This document shows, in pieces, positions 55,735 to 64,000 of a DNA stretch of 64,000 nt; the first letter of the stretch is position 1; each line of letters begins with the position of its first letter. Under the pieces are notes generated by a model. That model had not been told where the DNA came from and did not search any database. It was given only the letters and a program-made list of their open reading frames with translations. Made by a program: the position numbers and the translations under genes. This stretch comes from Gnetum montanum (lineage: Eukaryota > Streptophyta > Gnetopsida > Gnetales > Gnetaceae). The stretch covers positions 9,856-73,855 of the forward strand of contig MNCI01038214.1 of assembly GCA_015680685.1 (NCBI GenBank), given 5' to 3'.

Positions 55735-58408
55735 GCACCCAAAAATTTGAGGTTCAGCTTTAGGCTATGGCTATTGAGTCTCTTCCTTTTTGTTTTTGTT
55801 ATAGATTTTTTGATCCTCCTATGGATTGTTGGTTGAAGGGCTTGGGGTAGAGGAGGTCATGGGTATAGCTAAAATGGAAATGGTCTTTGGTGGGTTCATT
55901 TACTTTCATGCCTTCATCTACTTATCTTCCTTCTTATTAGGCTTTTTATTATACTTCTTCCTTTGTTTGGCTAAATTTTTTTGGTGGTTAGTCATTGGTT
56001 GTGAGGAAGAGGCAGTAGCATTAGCCACCACAGGGGGTCATTGTGTAGTTGTTTGGGCTATCGTTGGTTGCATTATGTTTAGCTGAAAGACCTTGATGAA
56101 AAAAGCTTCCTTGGGAGACATTCATGATGGTACTCTTATGATGAAGGGAAATATTAAGTTGTGGGAGCTAAAGAAGTCCTTTCATTGAAGAAAGATACTT
56201 GAATCATGAATGGTTCTCTTGTAGGTCTTTGATTATCATTGATGTTAAATGCTGAAATAACATAGGGGATATTCTTAGCATTAAATAAATCTTTGTAGAC
56301 TTTCATTGACTAGTTTTATGTTCAAACTGGAGTGGAAGCATCTAAGACTAGCTCCCCCTTATCTATCATCATTTGCAGGTCATCCTTCAATGCAAGGAAA
56401 AAGTTTGTGTCGTGACCAAGTAGTTGATGATAATGGTAGAAGTAGTCTAGCTTGAAGTATCTAGATAATTGAGGATCATCCTTCATTGCCCAAATGGGAT
56501 CCTTGGCTATTTTGCATAGCCTCTCATGTTTCTTTCGAGTGGCCTTAGTCATTTTTTTGTGTTGCATGCACCCACTTTTTAATAGTTGGTCTAACAGCTC
56601 TAATGATTTCATAGGTAAGGTAGTGTGTTTGGACCTATCCTTTCTTTTGAAGTTAGGTCTGGTTATTGTTGATGTAGTGGCCTTAGAGGTTGATGGTTGG
56701 TCATTGTAGTTATTAGTGAGGGTCTTGGGTGGATTGGCCTTTGGCCCTTGGTTTATGGTCTTTGTTTATGATCTTTGTTTCTTTAGTCACAGTTGCTATG
56801 GCCACATTGTTTTGTTTGCTCTTTTCTTTGTCTCTCTATGTATGTTGATGTTTATATGCTATGTAGCCTGGATCATGACTAGCCTCCACATCATCCTCTA
56901 TATTTTTAATTTGTGAGAACACATGGTTAAGAAACCACAAATTAGGGTAGTAGAGCTTGGACATGATAAATTCATTCACTACTCCCTTAAATATGGCTAA
57001 CAAGTGGGCTTCAACTATAGGCTCTAGTATTTCATTCAGTAGTTCATTCCATCAGTAGATGAACTTTTTTATTGGTTCTAAGGACCCCTACTTAACCTTC
57101 ATGAGTTGGTCAAGTATGGTGTTAGGCTTCAAGTTATATTTGAAGTGGTTTCCAAACTGGGCAACCAAGTCCTCCAAAAAGGATATGGATCCCTTAGGTA
57201 ATGCATGATACGAATCAAGTTCTTTTCCAATTAAAGACATAGGAAAATTCCTTATGATGGTATGAGGCCATGGCTATGAGAGTAAGCATTTAGATCAAAA
57301 AGTAATAAGGTGAGCATTAGAATTAGCTTGTCTACTATATTTGCTAAATTGGGGAATAGAGACACCAGGAGGAAGTGTCAAGGGTGGGACTATAGGACTT
57401 ATGGGATCATCCTAGTGGAAGTGCATAATCTTGATAGTTTGTGAAGTAGAGGCTTCAAGCCTTCTCAACTCCTTTGTTAGGTCCTAGATAATTTGAAAGG
57501 CTTGATCTAGATCTTATGGTAGCCCTGTTGGTTGTGGGGTTTGTACATAAGGTTGTGGAATTTTTTGTGAGGTTTGTGGCCTTGCTATGGATTGCATGAT
57601 AGAAGGAAGAGGTTTTGTTATGATTGTGGCTTGTGTGCCAAACAAAGAAAAGGATGTTTCTGCTAGTACCTAAGGCACAAATGGGACAAATGGGATGTGT
57701 GACCCCTGAGGTGCTTGGGGTCTCATGCTAGGTCTTGCATAGGTAGTTAATGGATTTCTGGTGGTAGAAAACATCATTGATGGTTGTACCGATTGAGGCA
57801 TAGATGGGTCATGGATGTGGCATCAATTAAGGTTGATGCCTGGCTATGATTGGTGTGGGGTCAGCTATAGTAGGGTAGAAAGGAGTGGAAGATGGTGGCA
57901 CCATGCCCTTAGAGAAAACAAAAGCATTAGAGGAGGAAGCTATGACCTTGAAAGACATTTTTTAGAATAGTTCTCCCAAGATGTTTTAAGGCTTAGATTC
58001 TATCCTAAATTCATTCTCCTCTTCCAATTGTTCCTTAGAGCTATGTTTTTCATCTTCTTCCTCCATCTCAATCAATTGGGCCAGTATATCAACATAGATA
58101 TTAGATAGAGGTATTTGGTCATAATGGGAAGGGATGTACTCCTTACCATTATGGTGGATAAGTTTGAACTCGATTTTGGATTTTTCTTCCAAATGTGAAA
58201 TCAACATAACAACCTATATTTTGGTGCAAATGAAGTTATATTAGTCTTCATTTGTGACTACAAAATCAGGATTCTTCACTTTGACCTTTAAATATTTCCT
58301 ACATTCAATGATAGTAGGGTTTTTGGGGTCATATACCCTCATGGCTTGTTGGCTAGGACCTTCACCAATGAACGTGAGAGGAAACTTGGTAGATTGTTGG
58401 AAAGACAT
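55735..58408 (-). pseudogene. gag of element C
   Basis: ATG at 58408-58406 (MSFQQSTKFPLTFIGEG) starts a readable N-terminus with MRVYDPKNPTIIECRKYLK. A stop after VVTNED follows. 58207-57986 is open. The capsid domain lies near 57.0-57.4 kb in broken frames. 56612-56322 ends gag with FKLDYFYHYHQLLGHDTNF, the Tat-type remnant of the zinc-knuckle segment (YH---GHDT-C). Stops and shifts make it non-functional. The start is chosen because it is the first ATG of the longest conserved-looking frame after the leader; it is not proven. Confidence 0.65.
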
Positions 58409-59636
58409 GGCTATAATGTTAAGAACAGCTTAAAAAAAGGATATAAATGATTACATAAAATTAAATTCGCACAAATGAAATTCAAAAATGTTTAAAATAG
58501 AAAAAGGTAGCTAAAAATAAATTACTTACCAAAATTAGTATGTGGGAGGTAAGGGGGGTTTACCCCTTTACTGAAAATGGAAAATGTTGATGTCCAACAC
58601 CCTCTACATTGACCTCCTAGCTGACTCTACATTAAGTGTGATAATGAAAATCTTGTGTGTTCTTATTTCAACATTGAAGAGGGGAAAACGTTTAAAGCCA
58701 AAATGGAAACCTAGTAGTTTCTAAAGATGGTTTTGGCAGGCTACCAACTTTTACCACAAAGGAGGGGAAAATAGGTTTGGTTGGTGTGAAAGCCAACATT
58801 AGTTTTGTGGCAAAAATATGGTAGAAAAAATTAAATTGTTTTCAAGGCTTCCACATTGGCTTTGTTCTAGAAGTTCATAGCAGATGTTCTGAAACTTTAA
58901 CATCTACACCACTACAACTTCCACATTGAGCTTTTTGCTATCAAGTGGGGGGGGGTGGGGGTGGGAGAGAGAGAGAGAGAATGGGGGTGGGTAGGGAGGT
59001 AAAGATAGCATTGTATTCCTTGGGATTTTTGACTTAAGAGAACTAGAAAATTTTGCCAATGGAGTAAAAGCAAATCTGGTCATTAAGTTGGTAACAAACC
59101 TCATCCACACTGGCCTCCCAACTACTTCCAAGCTATCTATGGAAAATGGGGAAAATAAGGAGGTGTGAGATGATGGGAATCTCACATCATCTACCTCATT
59201 TTTGATGAGGGAAAGGCTAAAAACCAAAGTGGAAAGCTGATGTTTTTACACTAAAACTAGTTTTAGCCACCTACCAATTTTCTCAACTTGCAAAAATGTG
59301 GGGAAGACAACTTACAAAAGAGTTGAACCACCTACTTTAGAAATTAGAGAATAAAATATTTGTAGTAGAAAGAAAACATAGGAGGGAAGAGATGTCAATG
59401 CTATATTTGAATTATAAAATTCACACTAAGTGCTTTGAAAAGCCAACAACCAACCACCTGCAACTTCCACATTGCAGTTTTGGTGACAGGGGGGAATGAT
59501 CAACATTGATTCTTGAAAGGTTTGACTATGAGAAATCAAAGAAAAGCTTTCAAATAAAAATTTTGGAAATGGAGAAGGATAAACCTAGTTATAGAATTTG
59601 GAAAAAGGCCCTCCCTCTACTACTAAACAAAATTGT
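58409..59636 (-). other. leader region of element C between 5' LTR and gag
   Basis: About 1.2 kb with no gene. It contains words such as 'cttccacattg' that also recur in the LTR and in the 185-bp array. A G-rich and GA-rich microsatellite lies at 58946-58992. No primer-binding site is recognisable beside 59637. Confidence 0.5.
58946..58992. repeat. G-run and GA microsatellite
   Basis: A G-rich stretch of ten G interrupted by T is followed by about nine GA units and then more G-runs. The length may be inaccurate in the assembly. Confidence 0.8.
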
Positions 59637-61206
59637 TGCAAATAAAAACCTTAGTTGCTAGAAAAATCAAAGATCCTTAGTGTGGTAGTTCCTCATCTCA
59701 TGAATACCTACGTCCTTTGTGGAATAAATGGGATTTGGGATGCCTTTTCTAGTCCAACAAATCAACTAGGGACTTATGGAATGCAAAGTGTGGTGAATGA
59801 AATGCAAAATTGATAGTAGATGTGAATAATTCACAGATAATAAAAAAATGTATTTTGTATACAAAATCGAAAACTTAAAACTTCATTGAAGGAAAAAATA
59901 AAAAATAAGTTAGAGAGAATGTGTGCAAATGGAGTTTGAATGAGCAGCCAAAGGAGGGTTCACTAGTGTAGGAGTTTAAAGCCCATTGAAGTTGATGCAA
60001 TCTACTCCATAAACTGGGTGGTAAGCCACTCTTGATGCTTTCAAACCTTCCTCAACTACAATCTCAGATCTACAATGTTGGCTATAATGGAAGTTGAGAA
60101 GTATGAAAAAATCTAAGTTGCCCAAATGCTCTATTTTGGAAGTTGAAAATCCTAGAAGTGTAGTGTGGAGCTTAAAAATTCACAAATTATGAGGCCATAA
60201 GGTCACAGGGTGTCTACATTGGGTTCAAGAGAATACAAGTGTTGAAACTTGTAAAAAAAATCTTGAGTGCTTAAGAATACCCAAATGTAGAACTATGAAC
60301 ATTTTTTTATGCAAAAGCGTGTGTATGCCAATGTCTTAGATTGTAAAAAAGTATGGAATCTTGAGAAAATTGCTGAACTACCAAAGTGTGTGTAACTTCC
60401 CAAGTGTTGAATCTATAAAAGGTGTTTGAGGTTGGCTTTTATAGGTTCTTTGAGCCATGAATGGGGTTGAAAATGGCTATCATTTGGTTGCAAAATGGTT
60501 GTAAATTGGCTGCCAAATTTAGGTGAGATGGGTGCTGAAATTTGAGGGGTTATTATACATAATAAGTGCTTCCCCCCATGGCCATTCCATTTACCATAAA
60601 TAGTAACTAGGGCACACCTTCCATGCTGGAGATGAATCTTCCACGCTGAGTTCTCCACCATGCTTACTGAATTGATTGGTTAACGTTGAAGGGCATGAAG
60701 TGTTGGAAACTAGCTATTGTAGCTTCCACACTAGGGGATGTAATTTTCAACAATGGGGATGAGGAATCCATGCTAGGGGGAAACTTCCACACTAGGGGGG
60801 AAGGTTTCCAAGCTATGCATGTGGTATCCATGCTAAAGGGTGAAAGTTTCCAAAATCCCCATCCTTCCACACTAAAGATAGGTGAGATTTACCCCTACAT
60901 GTGTTTCCACCGTAGAAAAGTATATACCTCCCATAAAACCCATTAAATTTATTTTTTTGGCATTCCAAAAGGTATTTTTGACCTCCCCAAGTCAAAATAT
61001 AGATACTAAGTAGCTTTTTTCACTTGTGGAATGAGGTTTTGACCACTTATGAGGTATTTTTTTAGCCTCAAAAGTACAAAGTATGTGAGATTGCCCACTG
61101 TGGATTACAATTTTCAGATTTACAATGAAGTTTTGCCTCAGGTTTCATGGGGTGAAAGCTATGTGATGAAGATCGACTATAACATGCAAATTCTTGTGGT
61201 GTTTCA
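59637..61206 (-). mobile_element. 5' LTR of element C (1570 bp)
   Basis: The sense strand starts TGAAACACCACA at 61206 and ends TTTGCA at 59637. It aligns with the LINE-interrupted LTR at 39328-42846 along its length. TATAAAA at 60443-60437 (minus) is the promoter candidate. The words 'ttccacactaggg' and 'ttccatgctaggg' recur in its first third. Confidence 0.8.
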
Positions 61207-61470
61207 GAACCTATGGTTTAGCATGGAAAATGTTTTTAAAATTTTTTGAACTCTTCAAGGTTTAACTAATAACATATTATTAAAATCATAAATCTACACT
61301 AAGTTAAGCCTCATCAAAAAACTCAAGTAGATAAATGGATAAAATAATAAGAAAATAATCCATTTTCCATGATCAAAACTAGCTTAAGTGCAACTTGCCA
61401 AAATGAGAAAAGTTATTAAAGGCATTAATTTTTAGACATAAAACATTGATCTTGGGTTATGTTTGTGATC

Positions 61471-64000
61471 ATAGATGGCACCAAAGAGACCATAGGGTTA
61501 AGGACCATTCTAACCAAGGGAGAAGTAGTTAAGAGGAGGAAGGGGCTAGTAGTCACTAATAGCCCTAGGAAGGTGAAGCAAAAACACATGAAATGGGACC
61601 TCTTCAAGAGAAACCTAAAGTGAAATTTATTTGTCAACATTACATAATTAAGATAGGCTAGTTGACGCAAGATGAGGTGCCAAGGCCTAGGTCAAATCTA
61701 AAGGTCACATTGATTTAGGCTTTCCTTGAGTGAATCCATTCTAAGGAGGTCTAGAGTTTGTTTCTTTAGAAAGTTAGCTTTGGCACCTTCTTGGACTTCG
61801 TAGTAGAGGAGGTCAAGACTCAACTACAAGGGTCCCTTATGTCGCCCATCCTCACTTCTAGTAGGGAGTGGTACATGGGGGAAACCTATCTTCTTTGGAA
61901 TAATTAACAAGTAGACACTATCATCAAAACCAAATACATTAGCATCTCTTGTTTCATTGAGGTCATTGCAAAGGCCCTTGGACTACTTAATATTGGGGTA
62001 AAATTGATAGATATCCCCACACAAGTAGGTCTAGAAGTAAAGAAGAAGTGGGTCGAACGATGCTATGGGGTAAGTTGTAAGAAGTATGACATAGTAACTA
62101 AGATGAAGAAAGTTTATTTCAAATTGTGGCCTACCACATAAATCGAAAAATAAGGCCTAGAAAAGTCACTACTTTTTCCACTTGTGTGTGCACCACTATA
62201 AGTGGTAAATTTCCTATCAACCTCCCTTAGCACATCTTCCTAGAAATGGAGAAGCATTTTAAAGAAAATGAGCAAGGAAGGAAGAAACTCCCCTTTCCAT
62301 GCTTGATTAGAAAGCTTTGTAGAAGGGAAGGAATAGATCATTATGCTAATGATACCATACATCATTTTTATACCACCTCATAGTAGGAGATGATGAAGGA
62401 TAAAGCACTTGCTAAGCTACTTGAAGTGAAGTGTTCACCACCACCACTTGTCAAAGAGACAATAGCATAGGCTTGTGCCACTATTGTGTGCATGAGAAAA
62501 CTATGTAGATAACTAATGTAGAAATAGTAATGCAAGGTAGGTGGTGGGAAAGCATTAGTTTACCAACCAATGTTGAGCCATCTTAATGAAGTCACTAGAA
62601 TAATAAGCTAGCTAAAAGAGGCTACTTTGCTATTTTTCACCCAAAGAATGTAGGAGCCTATGAGATCAAATTAGAGTAATTGAGAGATCACAGTGTCCAT
62701 TCCTAGGCCACAAGAGTTCCAAAAAATATTTTGGAACACCAAGACCTTCTCGGTGCACTTGGAGGAGGGTAAGGGAACTATTGTCCTAGTGGTGTAGCAC
62801 CACAGGCAGGAAACAACAATGAAGGTATTGGCCAAAGCACTAAACATTCCTACAGTAGCTATGCTAGAGATTGGTGCACTCAAGGATGTGCATGCGTTTG
62901 TAGGAGTGACAAGAAAGAGTCTAAGCATAGCCTAACATGAGGAAGTATTGGATTAACTAGTAAGAACTAGATGATCACTTTTGAAGATCTTTGATCTCCT
63001 GAAGGTGTAACCCAATTGGAGTTGCTAGAAAGAAAGTGCAAGATCATCATAGAAAATTTTCAACTCAAGGAAACGACTAATAAGAAGTAATATTTGGCTA
63101 TCAATGTTGCAAAGTTGAGAACCTGATTGGCTGATACTATTATTCTTAGCCAAGTTGTCACATGAGATGAAGCTTTTCTACAACTTCAAAATCAATTAAA
63201 AGAGGCTGAGAATTCCAAAGAGATGATGATCTTTGACATCTCCTTATTAGAACCTCTTGTCACCCATACCAATGAGGACTTAGCACAAGTCCATAAGAAA
63301 AACCTTGCCTTGACTAAAGACAATCATCTCTTGTGCAATGTTGATAAACAAAAAGGCTAGATGGTCAAATTTGTGAGACAATAGTAAGAGCAACTTGCTA
63401 AAGTGAACATGGACTTAAGGAGGTTGGAAGAAAACAATATAAATCTATCAATGGAGGAAGTTGAAAATGACTATTGAGGTAGCCACTTGGAAAAATAAGG
63501 TCATAAAGTTAGAACATGTAAAAAATCACTATAGAGACTAGGTAGAACTCCTCAAGGTGGCGAATGAGAAGTAGATCCAATTGGATAAGATGAAAATAAA
63601 TAGGATCCTCCAACAACTCGATCAAAGAGATGATGTATGCTAGTCAATCTTTGATGGTCTAAATGCCTACAACAAAGTGGAGATTCACCTAAAGGAGTTG
63701 TAGATTAAAGAAATGACAGAGTATATAGAACTTGCCAACCTCCACTAAATAAACTTGGCAATGCTAATAGCAAGGCCAAGGTTAGTGTTAAAAAAGAAAA
63801 TGGCCAACTCATACCTCCTCTATGAGGTTGAGTTTAAGCACCATAAGCATATTGAGTAAAAGCTAAAAGTAGCCAATGCTAAGCTTCAAGTTCTCTATAG
63901 TTGATTTACTGACAAATGATTAGTTTCTAAGAACCTAGCCAAGAGGATGAATGACTATCATGAGCTATAGAACCTTATAAAGATGTTTGATGTAGAACAT
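61471..64000 (+). pseudogene. decayed plus-strand frame with coiled-coil-like tail, partial
   Basis: A frame starting at ATG 61471 (MAPKRP) is repeatedly stopped but stays readable: PRPRSNLKVTLI, VSFGTFLDFVVEEVKTQL, LTSSREWYMGETYLLW, CFIEVIAKALGLLNIGVKL, WVERCYGVSCKKYD and VYFKLWPTT. Many stops are TAG or TAA where Gln would fit. From about 63.0 kb the reading is rich in Glu, Lys, Leu and Asn (for example LRRLEENNINLSMEEVEND), as in a coiled coil, and runs off the window. I do not recognise it with certainty. The layout resembles the extra open reading frames of Tat-lineage retrotransposons, some of which lie antisense beside an LTR, as here. An env-like frame of element 2 displaced by element C is a weaker alternative. 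Confidence 0.4.

Larger units (their letters stand above)
39328..61206 (-). mobile_element. Tat-like Ty3/gypsy element C with nested insertions, about 21.9 kb
   Basis: Directly repeated LTRs (59637-61206 and 39328-42846, the latter carrying a LINE) flank a minus-strand interior: leader, gag (58408 down), protease, 8.4-kb spacer, reverse transcriptase, RNase H, a second RNase H, integrase, polypurine tract. The YIDDIAVKS box and second RNase H place it in the Tat/Ogre group. Integrase keeps D, D and E. No primer-binding site could be recognised next to 59637, and flanking 5-mers (CTTAT and GAACC) do not match. The two LTRs may therefore not derive from one simple insertion. Confidence 0.75.

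Noticed and set aside
59600-59636. A primer-binding site for element C
   Set aside because: The sequence following the LTR end on the minus strand shows no convincing complement to any tRNA 3' end that I can recall; a weak similarity to an Arg-type site has many transversions.
39323-61211. A target duplication of element C
   Set aside because: The flanking 5-mers CTTAT and GAACC do not match.
61471-64000. A host coiled-coil (myosin-like) gene
   Set aside because: No intron structure is evident, decay matches that of the neighbouring retroelements, and the frame adjoins an LTR.
1-64000. CRISPR arrays, operons, riboswitches or bacterial mobile elements
   Set aside because: No regularly spaced identical repeats with unique spacers are present; introns, TATA boxes and LTR retrotransposons show plant nuclear DNA.

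Overview
The window looks like repeat-dominated nuclear DNA of a land plant with a large genome, possibly a gymnosperm; the species cannot be named from this sequence. I see no functional host gene. One host-type gene is recognisable, a broken nine-exon fatty acyl-CoA reductase (FAR) at 6637-9061. Almost everything else is decayed Ty3/gypsy retrotransposons, LINE relics and simple repeats. Most retroelement lesions are transitions (CAA/CAG to stop, CpG to TpG/CpA), as expected for old methylated DNA. The FAR neighbourhood and a LINE at 39.8-41.7 kb keep far more CpG.

Layout. 1-2039: the end of one LTR lies inside the gag start of a minus-strand Athila-like element (PBS 595-612, LTR 614-1478), which in turn interrupts an older LTR (1479-2039). 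2040-6570: AT-rich DNA with a SINE-like tRNA-derived head and small tandem duplications. 6573-9119: FAR pseudogene with TATA box and poly(A) signal. 9.1-16.9 kb: AT-rich DNA with a LINE reverse transcriptase relic. 16882-39317: a plus-strand tandem array of one Athila-like family, LTR-gag-LTR-gag stub-LTR-complete interior. The last LTR of that array is split by a 10.4-kb minus-strand Athila-like element (21186-31602).

39.3-61.2 kb: a Tat-like minus-strand element with 1.57-kb LTRs and order gag-PR-[8.4-kb spacer]-RT-RNase H-second RNase H-integrase. Its 3' LTR carries a LINE insertion. Its spacer holds a degenerate array of about 185-bp repeats, itself interrupted by a solo LTR with a clean 5-bp target duplication. 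61.2-64 kb: a decayed plus-strand reading frame with a coiled-coil-like tail that runs off the window.

How the parts relate. The nesting gives relative ages: the split LTR is older than the Athila-like element inside it, the Tat-like element is older than the LINE in its LTR, and the 185-bp array is older than the solo LTR. The Athila-like assignment rests on a primer-binding site matching the 3' end of plant tRNA-Asp, the FMDD reverse transcriptase box and the protease and RNase H motifs. The Tat-like assignment rests on the YIDDIAVKS box and a second RNase H domain. Two long N gaps and several single Ns with flanking exact duplications mark assembly problems that affect some reading frames.
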